The translations under genes were made by a program, and so were the position numbers. Shown here one piece after another: positions 10,496-20,485 of a DNA stretch of 64,000 bases. The DNA lies in contig QZCP01000054.1 of assembly GCA_003956705.1 (NCBI GenBank), forward strand, positions 70,371 through 134,370. Direction: 5' to 3'. Numbering within the stretch: the first letter of the stretch is position 1; the number at the start of each line of letters is the position of its first letter. Source of the stretch: Brevipalpus yothersi. Taxonomy: Eukaryota > Arthropoda > Arachnida > Trombidiformes > Tenuipalpidae. The notes under the pieces were generated by a model. That model searched no databases and was not told where the DNA came from. It worked only from the letters and a program-made list of their open reading frames with translations.

Positions 10496-10955
10496 GATGA
10501 CTGTTGGCTGGTGTAAAAGTCTTTCTCTTGAATGCTTGAGTTTGAGGATGTTCTATTTCTTGGATGGTGGGTGGGTTATTGAAAATCGAGATGAGATAAC
10601 ACTGGGCTTCTATGATGTGAAGATTGAAATCAGACTTGGCTGAGAATAGGGCCCCACAGATGACACACTCTATACAAGGAGAAGAATTAGCTCTTTTTGG
10701 AGGAAGTTTGTTCTTGAGAGTTTTAGTCGGTGTGAGCCAGCACTTAAAGTCGAAGCACAGAATAATCCAGTCTGGTGTGCTGAGATATTGAACGAACCTG
10801 TTGATATAATACTGTATATCAACGTCCACGATGGGCCAGGAGATGAGTGTCACTTCTGGCAGAAATAGTCTTAAATTTTGAAGTACTTCTTGGTCAATAT
10901 TCTCGTTGATTTGAGAACAGTACGAGTTCAGCAGGACGTCCGATATGACGATCAT
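10482..10955 (-). CDS. C2HC-finger protein, fifth ORF of the polycistron
   Basis: 157 residues from ATG 10955. The frame is open back to 11201, but this Met best matches the lengths of the paralogues. It has LLNSYC near the N-terminus, a hydrophobic WIILCFD segment at 63-69, then C97-X2-C100-X12-H113-X5-C119 and the trailing motif IFNNPPTIQEIEHP, which closely parallels the first and second ORFs. It ends 14 nt inside the reverse-transcriptase ORF. The spacer to the previous stop is the only real gap in the block. A CTG overlapping that stop (CTGA, 11171-11168) is in frame with this ORF and could be a non-AUG start. Function unknown; nucleic-acid binding is plausible. Confidence 0.75.
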   Translation of the reverse strand: MIVISDVLLNSYCSQINENIDQEVLQNLRLFLPEVTLISWPIVDVDIQYYINRFVQYLSTPDWIILCFDFKCWLTPTKTLKNKLPPKRANSSPCIECVICGALFSAKSDFNLHIIEAQCYLISIFNNPPTIQEIEHPQTQAFKRKTFTPANSHHGQF

Positions 10956-11167
10956 AGCAGGAATGGGTTTTGTTGATCGGTGAATATAAGAGAATAAGAG
11001 GGTGAAAATAGAGGATGATTGAATGATGTGGATGATAATAGAAAAACTGATAATGGTCCATGAAAGTGATCGAAAATTGTTTGCAGAATGGAACTTTTTC
11101 ACAAGGCATTGTGGGAACAAAAACTTTACCCAAATGTAAAATTTGGATATGCACTTTTGGTAAATAG

Positions 11168-11602
11168 TCAGTTGGCGCCTTTTTGTTGATAACGAATGTT
11201 TTTAATGAACTTTTCGATCCCATCGCTAACGCTAAAGTGTTGATATGGCGATTTGATGATGCAATTGTTGTAATAAAAGTGATGAGCAGCCGAAGATTTT
11301 TGCTTGAAGTCCAGGAAGCACAGGAGGCACAAGAAAATTAACTCTTTATTCAAGATTCTTCTGATGAGAATTCTGTCCGGAAGACACAACCATAAGCACT
11401 GATCAAAGAACAGAGGAATAAAGTCTTGGTCAATCTTTTTCCATGTTGACAGAATTTGAGATATATCTGTAAAGGATGGTTCTAGATAAATTTTCACGAT
11501 TGATGCATCTTTGATGGTATCTTTGTAGTACTTTAGATGATCACTGCTTCTTCTGAATTCACAATCAAAGTGTCTTAGGAGGGTGACTGAGAAAGTTTTC
11601 AT
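11168..11602 (-). CDS. C2HC-finger protein, fourth ORF of the polycistron
   Basis: 144 residues. ATG 11602 follows the previous TAA with no base between. It has FIPLFFDQCLWLCLPD (61-76) and C92-X2-C95-X12-H108-X5-C114. The hydrophobic segment is nearly the same as in the third ORF (SIPLFFDDFLFFC). Its C-terminal tail after the finger differs from the NN...EIxxP pattern of its relatives. No named family recognised. Confidence 0.75.
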   Translation of the reverse strand: MKTFSVTLLRHFDCEFRRSSDHLKYYKDTIKDASIVKIYLEPSFTDISQILSTWKKIDQDFIPLFFDQCLWLCLPDRILIRRILNKELIFLCLLCFLDFKQKSSAAHHFYYNNCIIKSPYQHFSVSDGIEKFIKNIRYQQKGAN

Positions 11603-12043
11603 TTAGCAACAGACTGATGACGAATGGATGAAACAAATTCTTTCCGCGATAACGTTAGCAATTATATTACCGTTTACATATGGAATGATAGTCATACACT
11701 TCATTTCATAAAAATGATTTTTGAAAGAAGATTCGTGAAAATAAATGGTCTTGCAAATAATACATTTGTAACCGATCGGGTCAAAAATAGGACCAATTTT
11801 GGAGTTCAGATCATCGAATTTGCAGAAAAACAGGAAGTCATCAAAAAAGAGCGGAATAGATGTGATATTCAAAGGTTCAAAGATTGTACGAATGAGGGAA
11901 TAATTAGTGTCAATTTCACTAGGCTGAATGACCATGTAAGATTTTCTAAACAAATGGGTGAGAATACGAGATCTATTACTGTTAGAGTATAAGTACCGTG
12001 TTGTCCGATCAAATTGACGCATGGTGTCCAGTGAAAGAATCAT
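11603..12043 (-). CDS. C2HC-finger protein, third ORF of the polycistron
   Basis: 146 residues. The start overlaps the previous stop as ATGA (12043-12040). It has SIPLFFDDFLFFC at about 62-74 and C94-X2-C97-X12-H110-X5-C116, then a divergent Cys-ending tail. Same layout as its neighbours; function unknown. Confidence 0.75.
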   Translation of the reverse strand: MILSLDTMRQFDRTTRYLYSNSNRSRILTHLFRKSYMVIQPSEIDTNYSLIRTIFEPLNITSIPLFFDDFLFFCKFDDLNSKIGPIFDPIGYKCIICKTIYFHESSFKNHFYEMKCMTIIPYVNGNIIANVIAERICFIHSSSVCC

Positions 12044-12465
12044 GCTGCAAAATTTTCACGAGATCTTGGGTCGTAAAGTTCCTCACGTGTATGGGGCCGA
12101 TTATTGAGAACTAACACTTCGCATTCGTTATTAAGCAAATGTTCACGAAAGTCAAAGTATTCCTCGAATTTGGCTGAACAAAAAACACACGAAAAACAAT
12201 CTTTACGAGTTCTTTGGTATATTGAAATGCGCACAAACTTGAATGGATCACAGAAATACAAGCAAAAACTCCACAGAACTGGAATTAGAGAACTATGTGA
12301 CAATGCCTCAATTATGGGTCCGAAATCACGATCACCTCGAATAATTTTAATCCTGTGGTTAGCCGAATTTACAAGGGTATTGGTGAACTCAGTATCACGA
12401 TTTTCGGAAGTTTGATCATATATACACGCACAGTACTCCCAAAGAATATTTGAGGGGAAATCCAT
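12040..12465 (-). CDS. C2HC-finger protein, second ORF of the polycistron
   Basis: 141 residues from ATG 12465, whose A is the last base of the previous TGA stop (TGATG). It has ILWEYC near the N-terminus, LIPVLWSFCLYFCDP (60-74), C93-X2-C96-X12-H109-X5-C115 and then LNNRPHTREELYDP. The last motif matches the first ORF (IINNSLMSSGEIEEP), which supports true paralogy rather than chance spacing. Confidence 0.78.
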   Translation of the reverse strand: MDFPSNILWEYCACIYDQTSENRDTEFTNTLVNSANHRIKIIRGDRDFGPIIEALSHSSLIPVLWSFCLYFCDPFKFVRISIYQRTRKDCFSCVFCSAKFEEYFDFREHLLNNECEVLVLNNRPHTREELYDPRSRENFAA

Positions 12466-12896
12466 CAACCGTTATTATAATACAATTTGAAAGGTTCTTC
12501 AATTTCACCACTAGACATCAAACTATTGTTTATGATCGGTAATAAGCACTCGTTTTCATCAAGATGACTATAGAATTGTCTCACATTCTTAAACAGCGAA
12601 TTACACAGGTAACACGTTAGCGAAAAATGCCGATCATTATTATCGTGGTAAACTATGAAGGTTGATGGATAACACCACCAAAGGTGGTAATCAAACAAGA
12701 ACGGTGTACAAAACGGTTGGCGCGTTGTTTCAAGAAGTTCAGAGATGGGAATTTCCGTATTGTTCAACGACGGGAGAGATATCTTAGATTCACAATCACT
12801 ATCCAACTTTTCTTTGAATTTAGTATAAATTTCCAGATCACAAATGAAAAATTTCCTATGACAATATTCAATTAGATCATGAACCGAATATGCCAT
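12465..12896 (-). CDS. C2HC-finger protein, first ORF of the polycistron
   Basis: 143 residues from ATG 12896. Layout: DLIEYC near the N-terminus, PFCTPFLFDYHLWWCYP (61-77), C95-X2-C98-X12-H111-X5-C117, then IINNSLMSSGEIEEP. This spacing is not the CX2CX4HX4C zinc knuckle of usual LINE ORF1 or Gag proteins. Function unknown. Its 5' flank (12897-13378) is shared with the divergent NDUFAF7 gene. Confidence 0.78.
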   Translation of the reverse strand: MAYSVHDLIEYCHRKFFICDLEIYTKFKEKLDSDCESKISLPSLNNTEIPISELLETTRQPFCTPFLFDYHLWWCYPSTFIVYHDNNDRHFSLTCYLCNSLFKNVRQFYSHLDENECLLPIINNSLMSSGEIEEPFKLYYNNG

Positions 12897-13378
12897 AAAA
12901 ACTTAGATGCAGGTGAAGTGAAAGCCTATCAAGTGAATGTGAACACTTTTGAAAACGATTGCAACTTTTGACAGCTTCTTTAATCTATCTTTTCTTGATA
13001 CTCAAGTAGTGATACTTGGATTCGATATTTTTTCGATGTGATTTTGTTTTGATTTTTTCGATTGAAAAAAGTTTCGAAAAAGTTTTTATTTTAATTGATC
13101 TATTATCTTCGCGATTGATTGAATTATGGACATTAAATTAGTGTGACATGATATTTATATTTGATCTAGTTGTGTGAAGAAAATTTATGAATGTGTGGGG
13201 GGAAAGTATTTTGTGATGGTAAAGATTTCATTGGGAAATGTGGATTGCCGGCTCTGTGATTTCGATGATATTTTGAGGATCAAAGATTGTCCTGGTTTCG
13301 GGAGAAAATGATCATGTAGAAGATGGAAAAGTGATTAAGATCAAATTGGATTGAAGGAGAAAATTCCCCCAGAAGATA
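12897..13378. promoter_or_regulatory. Divergent intergenic space, polycistron and NDUFAF7
   Basis: 482 bp between two divergent start codons. It must hold the 5' ends of both transcripts. I see no clear TATA box and no inverted terminal repeat. Confidence 0.4.
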
Positions 13379-14817
13379 ATGTTTTTCACGAGAGTGTGTT
13401 TCAATGCAATTCAGAAACATTTACAGCAGAAGATCAAGTTCAGTGGGCCTATTACTGTCAGTGAATACATGAAAACTGTTCTAACTGGACCAACGGTGAG
13501 CATTTGCAACTCTTAAAACTCTGATTTTTATTGATTGTGTTTTGTTTCACATTTTCCTTCAGGGTTTTTACATGGAAAATGATGTTTTCGGAAAGCAAGG
13601 ACATTTCATCACGTCTCCTGAAATAAGTCAAATCTTCGGAGAGGTATAAATTTTATTAACTTGAAGAGAAACGATGATAATTTTAAAGGATGACATTTCC
13701 TCATTTGAACTCAGTTGATCGCAATCTGGTTAATCAATGAATCAAGACGTTTTAACAAAGAGTGCTTGAATATTATCGAGCTTGGACCAGGTCGTGGTAC
13801 GCTAACAGCGGATATGTCACGAATTTTGACGAGACTGGGATATTCGAAAGATAAAGTTAAAATCAATCTTGTCGAAGTTTCTCCTCATTTAGCCAAAGTT
13901 CAAGAAAACAGATTATGTGGGTCCAACAGTATCGAATGGGATCTCAACTATTCTACCAAAAGCTCAATTACTTCATTGGGATATCCAATCACTTGGTATC
14001 AATCTTTTGAACAGGTTCCTTCAGGTGAAGGATTCACCTTTTTCTTGGCAAACGAATTTTTTGACGCTCTTCCCATCCATAAATTCCAAGTAAGAGGCTT
14101 CACCAAAAGAATTGAATTCATAACATTATCAAAATATGATTTTATCTCTGTATTTGATTTTTACAGAGGAATTCTGATGGTGAATGGCGAGAAGTCTTGA
14201 TAGATATCGATAATGAAGGGGATTTCCGCTACATCTTATCCAGACATCCTACTCCTGCCTGCAAATCGCTCATTTCCGAAGAACATGAATCTATGACTCA
14301 TCTTGAAGTGTGCCCTCAAGCTTTTGTAATAATGGATAAAATTTCTCAACAAATCAATCAGAATGGCGGATGTTGCCTCATCTGTGACTATGGTTTCGAT
14401 CAAGAATCCAGCGACCCAGAATTACATGATACTTTTAGGGCTTTTCGAAATAACGCCCCTTGGAATCCTCTAAAAGAGCCTGGGCAAGCCGATCTCACAG
14501 CTGATGTAGACTTTGTTAAACTAAAAAAACATTTAGAGCAAAAAGTATTGGTATTCGGTCCCACTAGTCAACAAAATTTTCTAATCAATATGGGAATTGG
14601 AGTTCGTCTCCAGATACTCATGAATAATGTTCAAGAAAGAGAGAAAAGAGAGGAAATCATGAGTGGAGTAAAAATGCTTCTAAATGAGATGGGACAGCGT
14701 TTCAAGTTTATGGCCTTCTATCCATTAGACTCTAAGCCTCTTTTCACTTATGATCCTCCTGGTTTCTTGTTCATTTGCGAACCTTATGAAGGTCAACCGC
14801 TCAAATCGGGTGCCTAG
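13379..14817 (+). CDS. NDUFAF7: NDUFAF7, complex I assembly arginine methyltransferase
   Basis: Four exons: 13379-13495, 13563-13643, 13715-14089 and 14167-14817, all GT-AG and in frame, encode 407 residues. The family dimethylates an arginine of NDUFS2 in the mitochondrial matrix, an early step of complex I assembly. Visible signatures are SGPITVSEYMKTVLTGPTGFYM, split over the first intron; IIELGPGRGTL, the SAM-binding glycine motif; ANEFFDALPIHKFQ; GEWREVLIDID; CLICDYGFD; and ADLTADVDFVKLK. The N-terminus has Arg/Lys/Phe residues and no early acid, as expected for a mitochondrial import signal. The human protein is of similar length. Nothing appears broken. Confidence 0.95.
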
Positions 14818-17178
14818 AACTATGTTTGTCATGATTTCTTGATAATTTATAATGTACAGATGGCTTTTTTGCCAAAAAAATTAAGTTTGATCCTTTTGAG
14901 ATGTATAAACGATAATTCAATCCCGAAAAACTGAAACCTCATGCAGCTTAGAAAATTGAATCAATATCTTACACGAATCGATGTCATTTTTTGTGTCCAA
15001 TTCTCCTTAATTATTTCTCTATCTCATCGATTGGTGAAGCTTAATGATGATTCAGTCTTCTAAAGTATTTGAGGAGTCTTTTGTATGTAGTCTTTTGCTA
15101 GATGAGTCTTTGCCTCTACTGCCCGTGATCACAGAAAAACAGCTACAAATGCCTACATGTTGACTCTCAGGACAACTCAAGACAAAAATATCAGATGATG
15201 AAACCAGCTAAATCATCAGTGGATAAGGTTGAACGTGCTTGTAGCTCTCGAAGCCTGTGACAAAGATTATCTTCTTCAAAAATCCTTGACTGAGGCATCA
15301 TGATGGAAAATTCACTTTCAAAATTGACGTAAAAGTGAGAAAAGTTTCACAATAAGTTTGTAAATAAAGTCGTGAGTTGTGTGAGCTCATGCTTTTTCAC
15401 ACTCTTGTAAGATCTTATCCTTTGGAAATCGATTTGACAAGGAAGTTTTATCTTTGAGAAGTTTTTTTTTCGTCTCCTCAATGCGAATTCTGAACCATTT
15501 TCTTTTCTGTGTTTCTAATGGAACTTTTGGGCTCTGGTGATATGTGATAGAATCTTGATGTTATTCATGACCTCACAAGAGTATTATTCATTGTGTGGTT
15601 GAAAATTTTACTGAAGCATTTCTACCAAGAATTTACGAGCTTTGTTATCTACTCAGGCAATGAATTTGATTGTTTTTTTCCTGTGTTATGAAAATATATT
15701 TCTTCTCGATGCTACTCAAACTTGATAGTTATTCTCGGGTAACATTTTCTTTGCCACTTTTTTACGCTTAATAACGATTCTTCATTATTGAAATTAGTTG
15801 CTCAGAGTGACCTTTCCTTGTTAGCTAGCTGCTATTACAATGTTTCAGCAATCAGTGCTGTAAATGATCCTTGCCAACATCAATTGAATATACCACAATT
15901 AGCTTATCTACAAATTCCAATTATCATTACCAAATAAATTGAGAAAAAAATTATACATGAATTCCAAATAATGACCACCAAAATTTGGGAATAAGATTAT
16001 ACCCCAATCTCATGTCTAAATTTAATAACTCAAGCTTTATCTTTACAAATTTGAGATCATCGAACTTTTGAAATTCATTTGCAATCTTCTAGCGCCGTTT
16101 AATCGGGATAGTTTGAGGAATCCGATTATCCATAGACTTCTGAATTATAAAGTTACACATAAAAAATCTCCAGCTCAGCATGAAGAGCAAAGGTCAAGCA
16201 ATCATTATGGAGCTTGGCCCTCTCGCCCAGGAGACTCAATTGCCAAAATCAGATTACGCTAATGAGTAGGCCTCTTCGGTAGCCAATCATTTTGATTCAA
16301 TACCAGACTCTCGCCCTTACAGATTATAATACCAGTCTTCAAATAATCAATTTAGAAGAGAAAAGTTACATGGTCATGTGTGCTCGTAAAGATTTCTTAC
16401 TAACAAGTGCATGTAAAAGTTAGTGAAAAAAAACTGGAGGCTACTGGAAGAGGCTTTATATCATTTTTGGTTAAGAAGCTTAGTCATACAGTCGACTTTT
16501 GAAACTTTTCCTAGTCATATAATAAACTCAACTTTTCAAACTTACACTTAAGGGTATTCAATTTTGAGTTTCACAGAAATTACGGCAACACCAGTCACAC
16601 TAGAAATCAAGAGAAGGAATCCTGTTAGTCTCAATCATTTTGGCCATAGTTTAAATCATTATCTCACAATTGATAAAATCAATCAAATCACAATCGATTT
16701 GATTGAAATTAAATAACTCTCATGATTTGAGTGCTCGATCAAGTAACTAATTACACTTAAACAGTCTATCAGTGCTCTATGACAATTTATTTGACCGTGG
16801 TTCATTTAAAATGCTCTAATTCTGGAAAATTACAACGGATCGCACCTCTTCGCACTCATCATAACTTTTGAATGGTTACGATTTTTGAAAAGATAATGAA
16901 CTCAGCTCAGCTGTTTTGAGAAAATTGGATGGAAATGTCAATCAGGCTGAACACTTGTGGCATGTTATGAACCACAGATACTGTAGCTGTGTTATGAACT
17001 TCCCGATGAGTCTCGAGCATCAGTCTCGATTCTTGAGAACATATGGAGAACTTCAAACGGCTCATGGGTAGAAAATAATCATATAACGATCAGAGTATCT
17101 AAGGCAGAGCATTACATCTGATCCTCGATTGTTTTATTTGGTACCTTTTTTTTGGGAGATTCTTTTCTGTGACAAAAA
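14818..17178. other. Gene-free stretch
   Basis: No coding family recognised in 2.4 kb. The last ~600 bases resemble, in patches, the 5' flanks of the second and third thyropin-like genes (for example GAACATATGGA(G/C)AACTT near 17038 and 19909), so part of it belongs to the tandem duplication unit. Confidence 0.5.
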
Positions 17179-17597
17179 ATGAAAATTCTCTTCCCATCTT
17201 TGGTGTTGATAGTGCTCCATCTGATCACAATCGAAAATTCAGTGCATGGTATGTTGAAAAGGAGAGTTAAAGGATCTTCAAGCCTATTCATACATTTTAA
17301 TGATAAAATTTTCAACTTACAGCTCGAAAGCCGATTAAACTTAACTGTCCAGCTAGAAGAAAAGAGGCTCTGAAAAATAAAGGTTCGTATTCTCAACTAT
17401 TGGAATTTTTTCAATCCATGAACCTCTGATTTTGATGTCTAATTTTTTCAGAGAAAGACGACTACATCCCAGCATGTGAACCTAATGGTGATTTTAGCCC
17501 GAGACAATGTGGACCTCCCCCATATTGTTTCTGTGTTAGACCTAATGGTGAAGAAATACCTGGGACTCGAAATTTGGCTGAAAAAGTCAACTGCTAG
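17179..17597 (+). CDS. Thyroglobulin type-1 (thyropin-like) secreted protein, copy A
   Basis: Three exons: 17179-17248, 17323-17382 and 17452-17597, giving 91 residues. Exon 1 is almost exactly a signal peptide (MKILFPSLVLIVLHLITIEN...). The mature part is one thyroglobulin type-1 domain with six cysteines: NCPARR, YIPACEPNGDF, RQCG, YCFCV and the terminal VNC. CWCV is replaced by CFCV. Single-domain members of this family (thyropins) are known inhibitors of papain-like cysteine peptidases; that role here is inferred. The protein ends right after the last Cys, without the basic tail of copies B and C. Confidence 0.85.
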
Positions 17598-18520
17598 AGA
17601 AAAGGACTGTGATTAAAAACTATAAAACACTACAATAGAATTTTCAATTCATTGATTGGAAAAATGAATTGATATAATAATTGAATTATTCGATTAACCA
17701 AAATCTTGTTAATAAATAGTGAACAGTTTTGCCCACAAATTCTATGGAAAAAATTCTTTTGACAATTTGAGTGAAAATCTGACCAAATTCAAAGTGATCT
17801 GCCTCCGTTAAGACTTATAACAATCATGTTAAAGAAAAATGAGTGGTAAAGGTAAAGGTTTCCACATTAAGTTCGGAATAGCCTTACAATTATCTCTCAA
17901 ACATTCTCAACTTTATTAGCTCTCTCTCAAAATTGCATGAATGGTCATATAGTCATACATGAATGAGACCGACCATATTCATCGTTTTTGTATGTTTGGG
18001 TATATTTTATATCATGAAATTGTACTGATTATCATTTAAAATTTGAAATTGATGAGATAAGCGATTGAAAAGATTACGAAAATACTCCTAGGGTTGGTAA
18101 TAAAGCACACTAGAAAGCGTTTTGGTGACAATTTGACTGTGGATCAATCGAAAATCGCCTCATTTTAACTGACAATAGATTTCTTATTCAATTATTATTA
18201 CTACCTCCAACTTATTCAGTTTCCAGGGGAAGAAGTTTCTTCAAATCGGTTTTCCTGTTGCAGCTCAAAAATAGAGAAAAAAGCTCGAATGTTTGTAATT
18301 TTCGCGACGTGTTTTGAGCTTTTCAACGAATAACATGATAGCTTCACGCATTTAATTTGATTTTAAGAAAGACATATGGACAGCTTATGAGCAACTTAGG
18401 AATACAATTATACTATGATCAGAGTATTTAAGAAAAATTATTATATCTACAGCAACCAATAGAGTTTTTTAATCAGTACAATTACTTTGGTTGATTCTTG
18501 TTATTTTTCTCTAGTGAGGA
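17598..18520. other. Spacer between thyropin-like copies A and B
   Basis: No gene seen. The part before copy B carries a degraded version of the flank found before A and C. Confidence 0.5.
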
Positions 18521-18998
18521 ATGGAATTCCTTTCCTTCTCTTCCCTACTGATAGCGTTCTATCTGGTCACAATAGAACATTCAGTACATGGTATATTGAT
18601 GATTAAATTTAAGGAATATTTCACCTCATTGATACATTGTTGATGATTTCTATTTGAACAGCTCGAGACTCAATAAAACTAGATTGTAAAGCTCGAAGGG
18701 AAGAGGCTTTGAAATATAAACGTATGTACTTCAAACTATCGAAAATTTTTCAACTCATGAACCCGCAATTTTGATGCCTAATTTCTCAGAGAAAGACGAC
18801 TTTATTCCCGCATGTAAGCCGAATGGGGACTTCAGCCCGAGACAATGTGGACCTCCGCCATATTGTTTTTGTGTTAGACCTAATGGTGAAGAAATACCGG
18901 GGACTCGTAATTCGGCAGAAAAAGTTAAATGTCCCGAGTCTAGAATTCGTCGGAGAGCAAGAACAACTAAAAAATTGAAAATTGATAAGAGTGGCTAG
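18521..18998 (+). CDS. Thyroglobulin type-1 (thyropin-like) secreted protein, copy B
   Basis: Exons 18521-18590, 18662-18721 and 18790-18998 encode 112 residues. Exon sizes 1 and 2 (70 and 60 nt) are identical to A and C. Signal peptide MEFLSFSSLLIAFYLV..., then DCKARREEALKYK, FIPACKPNGDFSPRQCG, YCFCV and VKCP. After the last Cys comes a 21-residue basic tail (RIRRRARTTKKLK...), possibly for binding anionic surfaces. Exon 2 is the most diverged of the three copies, while exon 3 stays almost identical. Likely cysteine-peptidase inhibitor by family. Confidence 0.85.
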
Positions 18999-20043
18999 GA
19001 TTCACGACAAATCCTCCTTCTATTTGAAAATATGTAAATGTTCCAATTTCAGAATTCTTCGATGGGGACGGACAACTAGAAAAGAGAAAATGAATAAGAA
19101 AGGATAATCAAAAATTACCCTGTTTACAATCTTTTTTCAGGAAGATTCAAATCGAAAATTGGTACATTTGCCTCAGATTTTCAATTTTAACCTTATTGAC
19201 AGATTGCAATCATGTATGAAACATAAATGACCATGATATGGTGGAAATGATCATTGTTTCGTTATTTTGAAGAAGTATCTTCCTCATCAGTATCAGTAAC
19301 TTCCAATAATGAAGAGAGCTCAATTTGAAGAAGTACAGTGTAGTTTGCTCATAGATGTAATGCATCATTTCAGTGTTGTGAGAAGTGGCCATTTCTAACA
19401 ATATCATAGGAGAAATTCTCCTCACAAAATTTGATCAGCTGAGAGGTAATAAGCCACTTAATCCTAGAATTTTCCCCGTTCATATGATTTGCTTTCCGAA
19501 CTTATACTTGAAGTAATCTAGTGAATTCAAATGAACCCCTTCGAAATTGCACCAATACAAGTCATACGAGTAGTAGAAATCAGAGAGAAGAATTCTATTC
19601 TATTCATCCATCGTTTAACATGTTCTAGTTTATTTTGCAATCGAGAAGTAATGGAATAACTGATTACTCTAGATCAGCTCGACAAGAATCTGTGACAATT
19701 TATTTGACCACAGATCATTCAGTCTTATTGTATCTGGAAATGAACAATGAATTTAATATTCAGTTTCTGGCAAGAAGATGAACAGTTTTCCTGTTGCATG
19801 AGCCTGAAAATAGACAAAAATATCAAAAAACATGAGCGATCGTGAAATGTTTTAAGATTTTCAGCGTACAACATGATAGCCTTGAGTATAAATTCAATTC
19901 AATTCATGAGAACATATGGACAACTTGCAAACATGAATCACAATATGATTCGAGTTACAAAGACGTTAAAACAAATCATATCTAAAATCTCCAATTGAAT
20001 GCAATCATTTTTTTGGATTCTTGACACTTTTTTGGGGTGAAAA
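18999..20043. other. Spacer between thyropin-like copies B and C
   Basis: No intact gene. At 19035-19107 lies a degraded second copy of the basic-tail coding segment, preceded by a good acceptor (CCAATTTCAG). Confidence 0.5.
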
Positions 20044-20485
20044 ATGAAAATTCTTCTCTTATCTCCGGTATTGATAGCTTTCTATCTGATGGCAACCGAA
20101 CATTCAGTTCATGGTATGTGAAACGTTTAAGCTTGTTTACACATTTTTGAAATTTTCAATTTTAATAGCTCCAAAGCCAATCAAACTTAACTGTCCAGCT
20201 AGAAGAAAAGAGGCCCTGAAAAATAAACGTTTGTATTCTCAACTATTGAAATTTTTTCAGTTCATGAACCTCTGATTTTGACGTCTAATTTTTTCAGAGA
20301 AAGACGACTACATCCCAGCATGTGAACCTAATGGTGATTTTAGCCCGAGACAATGTGGACCTCCGCCATATTGTTTCTGTGTTAGACCTAATGGTGAAGA
20401 AATACCTGGGACTCGAAATGCTGCTGAAAAAGTTAAATGTTCCAAAAGGAATCGTCGAAGAGGAAGAGCAACTAGAAGAGGGTAA
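20044..20485 (+). CDS. Thyroglobulin type-1 (thyropin-like) secreted protein, copy C
   Basis: Exons 20044-20113, 20169-20228 and 20298-20485 encode 105 residues. Signal peptide MKILLLSPVLIAFYLMA.... Exon 2 is nearly identical to copy A (KPIKLNCPARRKEALKNK), and exon 3 is nearly identical to A up to the last Cys. It then has a short basic tail (RKRNRRRGRATRRG). So C combines an A-like body with a B-like tail, which suggests unequal exchange or gene conversion within the array. Same inferred role as A and B. Confidence 0.85.

Larger units (their letters stand above)
7187..12896 (-). mobile_element. Six-ORF non-LTR retroelement-like polycistron
   Basis: One strand carries five paralogous C2HC-finger ORFs followed by an APE-endonuclease/reverse-transcriptase ORF, covering 5.7 kb with almost no spacing. 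From 5' to 3' the ORFs lie at 12896-12465, 12465-12040, 12043-11603, 11602-11168, 10955-10482 and 10495-7196. Junctions are TGATG, ATGA, TAA-ATG, a spacer of about 212 nt, and a 14-nt overlap. AATAAA at 7192-7187 directly follows the last stop. Most LINE elements have one or two ORFs, so five ORF1-like paralogues are unusual. No poly(A) tail, target-site duplication or 5' truncation is visible, so I cannot say whether this is an active element, a fixed element or a domesticated locus. SART1-type elements are known to couple ORF2 translation to an overlapping stop-start codon, which is the closest precedent. Confidence 0.7.

Noticed and set aside
10894..11223. A 109-codon minus-strand frame overlapping the fourth and fifth finger ORFs
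   Set aside because: It has no finger, no resemblance to the paralogues, and overlaps both in another frame; most likely chance.
7196..12896. Target-site duplication or poly(A) tail around the six-ORF block
   Set aside because: I compared the flanks near 7170-7195 and 12897-12960 and saw no convincing direct repeat or A tail, so insertion boundaries are not claimed.
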